40,841 bases of DNA from M0027 sp021713415. GTDB taxonomy: Bacteria; Pseudomonadota; Gammaproteobacteria; Francisellales; Francisellaceae. Position 1 is the first letter of the stretch; every line of letters starts with the position of its first letter. The notes below the pieces were generated by a model. That model did not search any database and had not been told where the DNA came from. It saw nothing but the letters and a program-made list of their open reading frames with translations. A program made the translations under genes and the position numbers. Shown in pieces: positions 24,315-33,045 of this stretch. The stretch lies in assembly GCA_021713415.1 (NCBI GenBank), contig JAKJJQ010000028.1:1-40841 (forward strand). Direction: 5' to 3'.

Positions 24315-24935
24315 ATGCCTAGTGTTTTTAAAAATTATTTCTTCCATCCATTAGTTTTATGCCTATGGGTATTGTTTTTTCTTTGTTTAATTGTTTCTAT
24401 TATCTCTCAATTATTTATTGATTATTGGTATTGGGCATTATTACCAATTGTAATTGCACCATTTTATGAGTGGTATGCACATAAGTTTCTTCTACATGCC
24501 AAATTATCGACTAAATATAAGAAATTACGCAGCTTTCAAATTAAGCTACATCATGAACATCACAAACAACCTCACTCACTAAAATATCAGTTTGCTCCAC
24601 CTTTAGCCGTTGTTATTCACTTAATCCAAACCTACCTTTTATTTTCATTAATTACCTTAAGTTTTAGTATTGCAGTTATCCCATTTACTTTTGGTATTTT
24701 ATATTATCTTTTTTATGAATGGATGCATTTGGCACACCATACAACAAGCTATAAACCAAAAACAAACTTAGGTCAAAAATTAAAAAGAGCGCATATGCGT
24801 CACCACTTTTATAATGAAAACTATTGCTGGGGTATTACAAACCCAGTCGGTGATATTGCCTTTGGCACATTTAAATCAAGAGATAATGTTGCCAAAAGCT
24901 CAACTACACATAGTATTTCTGGCTATACAAACTAA
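24315..24935 (+). CDS. Fatty acid hydroxylase / sterol desaturase-superfamily membrane protein
   Basis: This 206-residue membrane protein has hydrophobic segments near 14-34, 38-52, 95-112 and 115-135. The histidine clusters of the di-iron hydroxylase superfamily are present: H56-x4-H61, the cluster H79-H80-x-H82-H83 (LHHEHH), H138-x2-H141-H142 (MHLAHH) and H160-x2-H163-H164 (HMRHHF). Such enzymes use two irons and O2 to hydroxylate or desaturate lipids or carotenoids in the membrane. The substrate cannot be read from the sequence. It lies 81 bases after phoR on the same strand but may have its own promoter. The start lacks a Shine-Dalgarno; see the -10 box at 24296. Confidence 0.83.
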   Translation: MPSVFKNYFFHPLVLCLWVLFFLCLIVSIISQLFIDYWYWALLPIVIAPFYEWYAHKFLLHAKLSTKYKKLRSFQIKLHHEHHKQPHSLKYQFAPPLAVVIHLIQTYLLFSLITLSFSIAVIPFTFGILYYLFYEWMHLAHHTTSYKPKTNLGQKLKRAHMRHHFYNENYCWGITNPVGDIAFGTFKSRDNVAKSSTTHSISGYTN

Positions 24936-25021
24936 AACTAGCATCGTGTAAACACATATTTTTGCTAGATAATACCTATATCTTTGTGGTAGTGCATCAC
25001 TGTCATTTTTCTTTAGACTGC

Positions 25022-25047
25022 TTTTTGCTAATTAAAACAAGCAAAAA
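25022..25047. repeat. Inverted repeat just before the ribosome binding site
   Basis: TTTTTGCT (25022-25029) and AGCAAAAA (25040-25047) form a perfect 8-bp inverted repeat with a 10-base loop. It ends 2-3 bases before the AGGA of the secreted protein at 25060. In the mRNA it would stand against the ribosome binding site; in DNA it could be an operator. Confidence 0.4.
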
Positions 25048-25059
25048 ATAGGACAACAT

Positions 25060-25539
25060 ATGAAAAACTCATTGAAATTACTACTGGTAACTTCGGCATT
25101 TGTCGTAACATCATCACTGGCGCTCTCCTACACATTAACAATCAAAAATCACTCTGATTATACAATTGGTGTATTAAATGGCGCCACTAGTTATGATAAT
25201 ACCGTTGGTAAAGGCTCAACAAAAAGCTTCAACTTAACAGATGGCAATAATTTTCAAATTTATTATAACCATCCATGGGGCTCTACTTTTATCAAAGATT
25301 ATTTAGGCGGTATAACACGTGATGGAAATTCAGGTTATATTTCAGTTACTTTACAGCAACCAGGTCAAATCGATACAACTTGGCATATTGACAATCTCAT
25401 TATCGGTAATAAAAATTATGGCAGTACTGAGTTAAAACATTGGCCAAAAGCACCTTCACTACCAGGTTGTAATAATCAAAGTTGGGGAAGCATTTGTTCT
25501 TATTCAGCTAGTAGCACAACAATGACCTATACAAACTAA
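25060..25539 (+). CDS. Secreted beta-rich protein of unknown family
   Basis: This is an exported protein of 159 residues. AGGA lies 6 bases before the ATG. The signal peptide covers residues 1-23 (MKNSLKLLLVTSAFVVTSSL, cut near ALS-YT). The mature part begins with strand-like repeats (YTLTIKNHSDYTIGVLNG) and is rich in Gly, Asn, Thr, Tyr and Trp, a composition typical of small beta-sandwich proteins. Two cysteines, C137 and C146, near the C-terminus could form a disulfide. There is no catalytic motif I recognise. A hairpin terminator follows directly, so the gene is probably monocistronic. A surface or host-directed protein is possible but unproven. Confidence 0.7.
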   Translation: MKNSLKLLLVTSAFVVTSSLALSYTLTIKNHSDYTIGVLNGATSYDNTVGKGSTKSFNLTDGNNFQIYYNHPWGSTFIKDYLGGITRDGNSGYISVTLQQPGQIDTTWHIDNLIIGNKNYGSTELKHWPKAPSLPGCNNQSWGSICSYSASSTTMTYTN

Positions 25540-25562
25540 ACTGCATAATAAGCAGTTATTTT
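25539..25562 (+). terminator. Hairpin terminator after the secreted protein
   Basis: AACTGC-ATAATAA-GCAGTT forms a 6-bp stem directly at the stop codon of the gene at 25060-25539 and is followed by ATTTTATAAAA. The T-run is short, so it is a moderate terminator at best. Confidence 0.5.
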
Positions 25563-25641
25563 ATAAAAAATTTTACTCTATAATCATTAACTAAAATTAA
25601 CTATACTTAAATAAATAGCTTAAGTTAGGGAAGTGATGATT

Positions 25642-26712
25642 ATGGATAATCAAAAACGTGTTCTTATTGTTGGTGCTGGACCAACCGGTTTAACTGCTGC
25701 AGTCGAATTAGCAAGAAGAGGAATTATTCCTACTGTCATTGATAAGAAAACTTCAGCATCCACCCTGTCAAGAGCAGTTGGTATTATCCCTGATAGTTTA
25801 AAAATTTTTGAAGCTTCGGGCATTACTGAAAAGTTACTATCTGCTGGTATTAAAATCTATAATGGTCATTTACACTTTGATACAAAAGAAGTCTTAGAGC
25901 TTAAATTTCAAGGAATTGCCCACCCGTATGACTTTCTTTTATCGCTACCACAAGATCAAACTGAATCTATCTTAAGTCAAACACTTGCTTCACTTGGTGG
26001 ACAAGTAACTTATGGTCAAGAATTAACTGACTTAAAAGAGGCAAATGGTAAAATTCAAGCGACGCTAAACAATAAAAATATAATTGAAGCAGACTATCTT
26101 ATTGGTGCAGATGGTATTCGAAGTAACGTTAGAAAGTGTATTAATATTGATTACCCCGGTATTGATTTAGAGGAAGTTTGGTCAATTGCAGATGTTGATG
26201 CAATTAACTGGCCATTTGATAAAAGTGCCGGTATTTATCGCCATAATGATAATGCCAATGTCGCTTTTATTATACCGATTGCAAAAGATCGCTATCGCTT
26301 AGTCTCAAATACAGCTGATGCCTTAAAAACATTACCTGTACCCATAGAAGTGACACAGACGCATCGCCAAGGTACATTTAACATCTCAGTTAGACAGGCT
26401 GAAAGTTATCAAAAAGGTAATATTTTTCTTGCAGGTGATGCAGCCCACTGCCATTCACCTGTCGGTGGTCGCGGCATGAATTTAGGCATTGCCGATGCTG
26501 CCAAATTAGCTGAATTAATTGCTGAAAATAATACTGAAAATTACACAAAAGAAAGGCACGATGCTGGAAAAGCAATCATTCAAGCCAGCGAAAAAGCACG
26601 CCTTTTAATGACTAATCCCAAAAAATCATTTATGTTAAAAACGGTTATTAAAGTTGCTTCAATGATTAGCCCGATTAAGAAAAGCGCTGCTAAAGCAATG
26701 CTTGGTGTGTAA
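25642..26712 (+). CDS. FAD-dependent monooxygenase, class A (PHBH fold)
   Basis: This is a 356-residue flavoprotein with the three FAD/NAD(P)H fingerprints: GxGxxG at the start (LIVGAGPTGLTAAVELARRG), the DG motif (YLIGADGIRSNVRK near 160) and the GD motif (IFLAGDAAHCHSPVGGRGMN near 265). Such enzymes hydroxylate aromatic rings or quinone precursors. The length is short for phenol hydroxylases and fits the UbiH-like/PHBH group; the substrate is unknown. I choose ATG 25642, 8 bases after AGGGAAG; earlier in-frame GTG 25633 and ATG 25636 overlap or crowd that site. The stop faces the converging lipoprotein gene 10 bases away. No signal peptide, so it is cytoplasmic. Confidence 0.85.
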   Translation: MDNQKRVLIVGAGPTGLTAAVELARRGIIPTVIDKKTSASTLSRAVGIIPDSLKIFEASGITEKLLSAGIKIYNGHLHFDTKEVLELKFQGIAHPYDFLLSLPQDQTESILSQTLASLGGQVTYGQELTDLKEANGKIQATLNNKNIIEADYLIGADGIRSNVRKCINIDYPGIDLEEVWSIADVDAINWPFDKSAGIYRHNDNANVAFIIPIAKDRYRLVSNTADALKTLPVPIEVTQTHRQGTFNISVRQAESYQKGNIFLAGDAAHCHSPVGGRGMNLGIADAAKLAELIAENNTENYTKERHDAGKAIIQASEKARLLMTNPKKSFMLKTVIKVASMISPIKKSAAKAMLGV

Positions 26713-26722
26713 AATACCAAAC

Positions 26723-27328
26723 TTAAGTATTAATCTCTACCGATAAATTCTGAATCTTTATCGTGTAATGATATAAAAAATTTTCAAGTTTAATATTACT
26801 GACCCAAGGGTTTTTATGATCATAATTAATTTTCATAAATAGCTTATTATTTAAGTAAAATAATCGCTCCTTTGGTGAAACTTTCAGCGTAATACCACTA
26901 CCTTTAAACATCGATTTAAGCACTGACTCACTGGCATAAGTAAAAATAAAATCACTTAAGGTATGCTTAATGCCCATTGCCGCATTTGGCATAGGTAGTG
27001 ATGAGCTTTTAATATTTCTTCCATCATAATCAATGGAGAAAATCGTTCCGCCCCAACCTGAAGCTGCAACTAAAATAATATGCTTTGGATTAACTTCTAC
27101 GATTACTTCCGAAGTATAGGTTTGTGTTTTACCATTCATGCTATAGGTTGCTGATAATATTTGATTTGAATGATAGTTGATATTTAATTGCTCAGGCGTA
27201 GGTAAATTAATTTTAACATTCTGTGCTATCTCAACTTCTGGTGTTTCTGTTGATTTAACCCGAAATAATGCACAAGAAGTTACACTTAAACATAATATAA
27301 TCAGTAAAAAAAAATTAATTGATTTCAT
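26723..27328 (-). CDS. Outer-membrane-type lipoprotein, DUF3261-like
   Basis: This is a 201-residue lipoprotein. The signal peptide ends in lipobox VTSC with C19. The body has the pattern of DUF3261 proteins: a beta-rich stretch, the turn GWGGTIFSIDYDG near residues 91-103, then NAAMGIKHTLSDFIFTYAS and a final strand region. DUF3261 lipoproteins occur in aryl polyene and related lipid-like pigment clusters, though the function is not settled. Here the neighbour is a converging FAD monooxygenase, but no polyketide-type genes follow, so a cluster is not supported. Residue after the lipid Cys is Ala, which favours transport to the outer membrane. The family call is moderate. Confidence 0.6.
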   Translation of the reverse strand: MKSINFFLLIILCLSVTSCALFRVKSTETPEVEIAQNVKINLPTPEQLNINYHSNQILSATYSMNGKTQTYTSEVIVEVNPKHIILVAASGWGGTIFSIDYDGRNIKSSSLPMPNAAMGIKHTLSDFIFTYASESVLKSMFKGSGITLKVSPKERLFYLNNKLFMKINYDHKNPWVSNIKLENFLYHYTIKIQNLSVEINT

Positions 27329-27563
27329 AACAAAGTTTATTTAACTGTTCCTAGCATTATTATAGCTAATCAAAAATTATTGCATAGCCATCTATAATTA
27401 GGCAATCAAAACTTGATTAATTACTACTTAAGATAGTGTTTTAGATACGCTCTAACGATCAAAAACAAATCAATTCATATTTATTAAACAAATTTTCATA
27501 ATTCTATAACACTTAACACCTTATTATAGTATTTAAAATAACATTTCTTAATGTGGAGGAAAT

Positions 27564-29081
27564 ATGGAAAAAAAACTAAAAAGCCCTGGTCTTATTTCAG
27601 CTATTGCTTTAAGTGTTGGTACGATGATAGGCAGCGGGTGGTTATTTGCTTCATACTATGCCTCTAAAGCTGCAGGCGCTGCTTCAATATTTTCATGGAT
27701 TATTGGTGCAATCACCGTTTTAATTATGGCTTTACTTTTAGCAGAGATTGCAATCAAATATCCAATTAATGGTTTATTTACAAGGCTGGTTAGCTTATCA
27801 CATAACCAGCATTTTGGTTTTGTTACTGGTATATCTAATTGGCTTTTAGGTTTAATTATTATACCATCTGAAGCCATGGCTACTACACAATACATAGCTT
27901 CAATTTATAAACCATTAATGCCTTATATTTTCAATGATAATTCCTTAAGTTTTTTAGGCATTATTATTATTAGTCTTTTTATGTTATTTTATACCATAGC
28001 CAATTATTGGGGACTCAAATTTTTTGCTAAAATTAATAATTCCATTACTTTTTTAAAAATAATCATTCCCATTCTAACTTCGGTTATCGTTATCATAACA
28101 GCTTTTCACAGTCATAATTTTACGGCTGAAAACCATCAATTTATACCATTTGGCACCGGCAGCATCTTTTCTGCAATTGTCAGCTGTGGCATTTTCTATT
28201 CTTTCTTTGGATTTCAAACAGCTGCAAGTTTTGCAGCTGAAATAAAAAACCCAAAGCGTAATGTACCTATTGCATTAGTCAGTAGTGTACTGATTGTTTT
28301 AGGTATTTATTTAATCTTACAAGTTGCATTTATTGGTGCTTTGCCTTCACAGATGCTTGATCAAGGCTGGAAACATTTAGATTTTGAATCACCACTTGCT
28401 CAGCTAACTGGCATTTTGGGTTTAAATATTTTAACTATGGTTTTATATGCTGACTCATTGGTTAGTCCATCTGGAACTGGCTTGATTTATATGGGAGCAA
28501 GTACACGAATGCTTAATGAAATGGCTAAGCATAATCAAATGCCTAGTCTATTTGCTAAAGTTAATCAAAAAGCCCACATATCACGCTCATCTCTTATTTT
28601 CACGTTTATCTGTTCAGTGATACTGATCACTTTTTTTAGAAACTGGCAATTAATCGCCTCTTTAGCAACTACTTTTATTTTAATTTCATGTATTGCTTTG
28701 CCAATTGCTTATACCAAATTAAAATTAAATAAATCAGATCCGCTACCTTTAAGCTATCTGCCATTTTCTAAATTTTTTGCATTGATAATTTATCTTTTCT
28801 TAAGTTATCTATTAATGATCTCAGATATTACTAATCTTGCTACTGCATTACTCTTACATGTTGGCTTTTTCATCATTTATGGTTTTATAATAAAAAAATC
28901 TGATAATCAATCATTTAGTATTTTAATTCAGTCCTCTTGGGGAATCTTTTTGTATCTTACATTTGAACTAATTGCAGCAATTATTTATTCACACATTAAA
29001 TATAACCCTATTTTTTATCTAATATTTTTTATCGTTTGTGCCATTTTGTATATTATTTTATTAAAGCAAAAAACTGATTAA
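27564..29081 (+). CDS. APC-superfamily amino acid permease
   Basis: This is a 505-residue integral membrane protein with about 12 hydrophobic helices. The first helix carries the APC signature (SVGTMIGSGWLFASYYASKAAG), with unwound-helix glycines, and a conserved FFGFQTAASFAAEIKNPKRN segment lies near 215-235, as in amino acid/polyamine transporters. GGAGGAAAT directly precedes the ATG. Substrate cannot be predicted safely. It is monocistronic; the stop codon abuts that of the converging 4-TM gene. The upstream gap of 235 bases, shared with the divergent lipoprotein, is AT-rich with no clear consensus promoter. Confidence 0.88.
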   Translation: MEKKLKSPGLISAIALSVGTMIGSGWLFASYYASKAAGAASIFSWIIGAITVLIMALLLAEIAIKYPINGLFTRLVSLSHNQHFGFVTGISNWLLGLIIIPSEAMATTQYIASIYKPLMPYIFNDNSLSFLGIIIISLFMLFYTIANYWGLKFFAKINNSITFLKIIIPILTSVIVIITAFHSHNFTAENHQFIPFGTGSIFSAIVSCGIFYSFFGFQTAASFAAEIKNPKRNVPIALVSSVLIVLGIYLILQVAFIGALPSQMLDQGWKHLDFESPLAQLTGILGLNILTMVLYADSLVSPSGTGLIYMGASTRMLNEMAKHNQMPSLFAKVNQKAHISRSSLIFTFICSVILITFFRNWQLIASLATTFILISCIALPIAYTKLKLNKSDPLPLSYLPFSKFFALIIYLFLSYLLMISDITNLATALLLHVGFFIIYGFIIKKSDNQSFSILIQSSWGIFLYLTFELIAAIIYSHIKYNPIFYLIFFIVCAILYIILLKQKTD

Positions 29082-29510
29082 TTAAACTTTAGCATGCTTT
29101 ATTTCATTTTTTAATTGAACCTTATAAACTAAAGCATCATAAATAATATAAGCAAAAATGATTAATAGTGATGATAGCAAATATAACAATAATTCAGCAT
29201 AGGTTGGTGGTGGGCTAATAAAATCATAAATAATAACACCAACATAAGTAATGGCATTGATTAATAATAATATTCGAGAAAGTAGTCGTAATTTCAACAT
29301 CACCAAAGATGATAATGAAAGTAGTGCAGCAAATAGTATACTCACATCAGTTGTCATAAAAAATATTCTTTCAAAGGGCGATAAACTATCCATATTAAAA
29401 ATATTTCCAATTAACCAACCACCATAAACATAACAAATAACAACTTGAATAATTAAATATGAAATAAACCAAAATAAAGTTGACCTATTATAAAAAAATA
29501 CTGACATCAC
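29082..29510 (-). CDS. Small 4-TM membrane protein of unknown function
   Basis: About 142 residues with four hydrophobic segments (near 13-33, 52-71, 76-100 and 105-128) and a basic C-terminal tail (KVQLKNEIKHAKV). I recognise no family. The start is uncertain: AAGGAG lies 9 bases before GTG 29510 and 12 before ATG 29507. An upstream ATG at 29531 is in frame, but the Shine-Dalgarno would lie inside the coding region, so it is disfavoured. The stop abuts that of the APC permease on the other strand, with no terminator between the two. Confidence 0.65.
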   Translation of the reverse strand: MMSVFFYNRSTLFWFISYLIIQVVICYVYGGWLIGNIFNMDSLSPFERIFFMTTDVSILFAALLSLSSLVMLKLRLLSRILLLINAITYVGVIIYDFISPPPTYAELLLYLLSSLLIIFAYIIYDALVYKVQLKNEIKHAKV

Positions 29511-29706
29511 GTTATTAATCTCCTTATACATTAGTTAATATTTTGCTATTTCTACAGAAATACTAACAGCTGAGAATCCTATCAATTCAGCCTATAACGA
29601 TTATATTATTAGAATAAAGTTAAATTTAAATGTAAAAATATTTTAATTTTGTATATTTAATAAACAATCTTAATGATGCCATTTTTAAAATAGCCATCTT
29701 TTTAAT

Positions 29707-32700
29707 TTAGTTTGGAATCAGCACTGCACCTAAAATAGAAATACCATTCCCAGTTGCGACATAAACATTATTATTAAAAACTATTACATCTAATAATTCA
29801 TTAGAAGATAAACCATTTTCTGTAGTTTTAGTTTGCCATGTATTCCCCCTATCATAACTTACTAATAGGCCACTATCATATGTTGCTGCATAAACTGTAT
29901 TATCTTGTACATATATTCCAAATACTGCATTAAAATCATTATTTGATAAGGTGCTTATGTTCAGCCATGTTTTACCTTGATTATGACTGATTGAAATTCC
30001 TTTATCTGTTCCAACATAAAGACTATCTCCAATAATAGCAACATCACGTGTCACATTATCAATCAATCCACTTTTTGTAGTTATTGCTTTCCAAGTAGCT
30101 CCATTATCAATACTAATAAACAAGCCGTTACTAGTTGCTGCATACACAGCATTACTACCATCAATTGTAATTCCAAATACTTGGAGTTGAGAATATTGAT
30201 TTCTTGATAAATTTGCTAAATGCCATGTCTCTCCTTTATCTGAACTAATAGAAAGTCCCTGCTCAGTGCCTACATAAATCCTATCACCAGAAATACCTAT
30301 GCTATATGTAGCATTACTAACCAAACCATTAGATGTTGTTTTAATTATCCAACTTTGTCCTCCATTGGAACTAATAGCAACACCCTCTTTCGTTGCAACG
30401 TATAAATCATTACCTGATATTGCAATATCCCATACTAAGTTACTAGGTAATCCATCTTCAACTGTTATAGTAGACCATGAATGGGTGTTATCTTTACTTA
30501 TTGATAAACCATGATTTGTAGCTGCATAAATTTTATCCTTATAAGATACCAAATGGTAAATACGATCAGCATAAAAACCATTAGTTGCTTTTTTAATCGT
30601 CCAACTTTTTCCACTATCATAACTGATTGCAAGGCCACCACCACTTTTGCTAACAGGTAAAGCATAAATAACATTGTCTTGAATATAAATTTCTCTGATA
30701 ATATTCGAAGTTAGGCCATTCGCTACTGTCGCAGTATACCATGTTTTACCATCATCATTACTAATTGATAAACCTTTATCTGTTGCAGCATAAATATCCG
30801 AATCTCTAATAGTTAATGTAATTACAATATCACTTGCTAAGCCACTTTCCTTTTTGATAGTCCTCCAAGTTTTCCCTTGATCATTACTAATAGATAAACC
30901 ACCAGAAGTTGCAGCATATAGTTTATTATTAGCTACTTTAATATCATTTACTTGATTACTTCCTAAACCATTTTCTATATTAATCCAACTATCACCATTA
31001 TCTCTACTTATTACCAAGCCATTATTTGTTGCAAGGTAAATAGTTTTATCATTGACATAAATATTTCTAATTTCATAGTTTGGTAGTGCATGATCTTTTG
31101 TAATAATCTTCCAACCAGAACCACCGTCTTTACTAATTGCAATTCCTGAATCTATAACAGCATATATATATCCAGATTTAGCAATAACTTTATATACTTC
31201 ATAAATGCCTGATTCATCACTAATGACTCTATGTAACCAGCTATTACCACCATCATTACTAATTAAAATACCTAACTCTGTAGTGAGGTATATATTTTTT
31301 CCTTCAATACTACCGCCATAAATTTCTCCACCAATAAGACCATTTGCGGCAGTTTTATTGTTCCATGTTTTACCACTATCGTTGCTAATTGATAATCCAA
31401 GTGAAGTAATGATATAAAGTACGTTATCAACAACATAAATATTAATTAACCTATTAGTAGCTAGGCCATTTGTTAAATTAGCTATTGAAAAATATTCTGG
31501 AAAAATATCTATACCTAGACTAACTCCTGAACTTTCATAGCCTCCATTATTAGTATTACCATAAACAATTGAGTGTATTAATGATTTTTCATTTTTAACA
31601 GTAGGAGCTATGTATTGATAAATATTATTGCAAGAGGACTGCCCTTGAAGTGATGCTAAACATGTATTATCATCACTAATTTTAAAATTATCATCATCAG
31701 GTTCAATTGTTGTAGTTAGGTTATTCAAAGTAGAAGAATAATTATTACGAACTAATAATGGAATATCTACGCTAATACCACTACTAATAACAATATGATA
31801 ATTCCCAAACATTTGAAGACCACTAGAGCTAGTAGAACCTAAGATTAAACGCTCCACTTCATCAGTATTTTTACCTTGAGCTATAAGTTCTCCACTACCT
31901 GATGGGTAATGCATTAAGCTACCATCTAAAATAACTGTACAAGTCTCACCATCAGTGAGCGTCATATCATTAACGCATGTACTTGCTGAATCTTCTTTAA
32001 TGCCTGACAAGTAAGGTATTGAAATTTGCATATTTTTTATTGCCACAGGTGAAGTATCTTCAACAACAATATATTGCTTAATACCAGGAATAATCGTTAT
32101 ATGGCTTGACTGAGTTGTCGCTGAATAACGATAATTTTTTACACTTTTAAATGATACTAAGGTATCACGAGCTTCAACAGTTAGTACCGGTCGAATAACA
32201 CTTAAAACTTCAGATACTAGTAATTTGTCATTCGAGAATACTTTGATATTAAGATTTGTGTTAATGGCATTATCTAAAATACTCACATCAAATTGACAGC
32301 TTTCATCTTTAGCTAAGGTTTTTAACTGACACATATTATTTTTAATTGAACCTAAAGGATAACGGCTATTACTGGCAACCTGATAAAGGCCAATTGATAA
32401 ATGATCAACCCTTTGATCACTTATATTTTTTAACGTATAGGTCTTAGTATTACCACTACCGATAATACCTGAGTCTGACGTTAATACTAAGTTTGCTATG
32501 TTTTCAGGAATAATTTTAATTGGTATTGTCACTGAATCTTTAGAATTTTTAGCTGAAATATGCAATTTTGCAGCTTGGCCAACTGTTGCATTAATAGCTT
32601 TTAAAGTAATTGTAATACTACCTGATTTTGGAATGTTGGTTGGCAATTTATCAGAAATACTTAATTCAGAAAGTATTGCCACTGTAGATGCTGACATTAA

Positions 32701-32946
32701 CCTTATATTCAAACCTTCTGTGCTTGTATTACCAAGGTTGCTAACTGTAACGATTATTTGTTCATTAGATGATAAAGCAATCTCTGTCATATCAGGTGAT
32801 AAATAGGCAAATGATTCAGTTATTTTATTTGATGGATCACCATTTGAGTCCTCAGCATCTTTACCACAACCATTTATCAATATAACAGCCAATAATAGCA
32901 TAATAAAAAATACTATTTTTATGGTGTATGATTTATACACTGACAT
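29707..32946 (-). CDS. Large lipoprotein with 13 Asp-box repeats (paralog A)
   Basis: A 1,079-residue lipoprotein. The start is ATG 32946, 5 bases after GGAG; an in-frame GTG at 32952 overlaps that site. The signal peptide ends at lipobox LINGC with C27. Residues about 40-485 look like a string of beta-sandwich domains with cysteine pairs at C206/C217, C324/C336 and C429/C439. Residues about 488-1079 are 13 repeats of roughly 42 residues, each holding an Asp box of the S-x-D-x-G-x-T/S-W type (SNDSGKTW, SNDQGKTW, SHNQGKTW and so on), and a closing GISILGAVLIPN. Asp-box/BNR repeats build beta-propellers in sialidases and Vps10-like proteins; catalytic sialidase residues were not seen. It follows the OmpR/EnvZ-like pair by 99 bases on the same strand. 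A paralog lies at 37335. Confidence 0.85.
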   Translation of the reverse strand: MSVYKSYTIKIVFFIMLLLAVILINGCGKDAEDSNGDPSNKITESFAYLSPDMTEIALSSNEQIIVTVSNLGNTSTEGLNIRLMSASTVAILSELSISDKLPTNIPKSGSITITLKAINATVGQAAKLHISAKNSKDSVTIPIKIIPENIANLVLTSDSGIIGSGNTKTYTLKNISDQRVDHLSIGLYQVASNSRYPLGSIKNNMCQLKTLAKDESCQFDVSILDNAINTNLNIKVFSNDKLLVSEVLSVIRPVLTVEARDTLVSFKSVKNYRYSATTQSSHITIIPGIKQYIVVEDTSPVAIKNMQISIPYLSGIKEDSASTCVNDMTLTDGETCTVILDGSLMHYPSGSGELIAQGKNTDEVERLILGSTSSSGLQMFGNYHIVISSGISVDIPLLVRNNYSSTLNNLTTTIEPDDDNFKISDDNTCLASLQGQSSCNNIYQYIAPTVKNEKSLIHSIVYGNTNNGGYESSGVSLGIDIFPEYFSIANLTNGLATNRLINIYVVDNVLYIITSLGLSISNDSGKTWNNKTAANGLIGGEIYGGSIEGKNIYLTTELGILISNDGGNSWLHRVISDESGIYEVYKVIAKSGYIYAVIDSGIAISKDGGSGWKIITKDHALPNYEIRNIYVNDKTIYLATNNGLVISRDNGDSWINIENGLGSNQVNDIKVANNKLYAATSGGLSISNDQGKTWRTIKKESGLASDIVITLTIRDSDIYAATDKGLSISNDDGKTWYTATVANGLTSNIIREIYIQDNVIYALPVSKSGGGLAISYDSGKSWTIKKATNGFYADRIYHLVSYKDKIYAATNHGLSISKDNTHSWSTITVEDGLPSNLVWDIAISGNDLYVATKEGVAISSNGGQSWIIKTTSNGLVSNATYSIGISGDRIYVGTEQGLSISSDKGETWHLANLSRNQYSQLQVFGITIDGSNAVYAATSNGLFISIDNGATWKAITTKSGLIDNVTRDVAIIGDSLYVGTDKGISISHNQGKTWLNISTLSNNDFNAVFGIYVQDNTVYAATYDSGLLVSYDRGNTWQTKTTENGLSSNELLDVIVFNNNVYVATGNGISILGAVLIPN

Positions 32947-33045
32947 AAACACTCCATCACAAAAATACTTTCAATATAATATTAGCAGATAAAACCTACC
33001 TTTTCCTTTTTATGAGATTGTTATGTTTCGTTATAAATATTTTGA

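Noticed and set aside
24938..24968. Hairpin CTAGCA/TGCTAG after the fatty acid hydroxylase gene as terminator
   Set aside because: A 6-bp stem with a 19-base loop and no T-run; not enough for a terminator call.
25642..27328. Aryl polyene-type cluster suggested by a DUF3261-like lipoprotein beside an FAD enzyme
   Set aside because: No ketosynthase, acyl carrier or MMPL transporter gene is present, the FAD enzyme is of PHBH type, and the two genes converge rather than form an operon.
29600..29706. Terminator after lipoprotein A (GATGGC ... GGCATC)
   Set aside because: The stem has several mismatches and no T-run on the minus strand.
29740..31480. Tandem DNA repeat or CRISPR-like array
   Set aside because: The periodicity of about 126 bases is the codon-level echo of the 42-residue Asp-box repeats; units differ in sequence and have no spacer structure.
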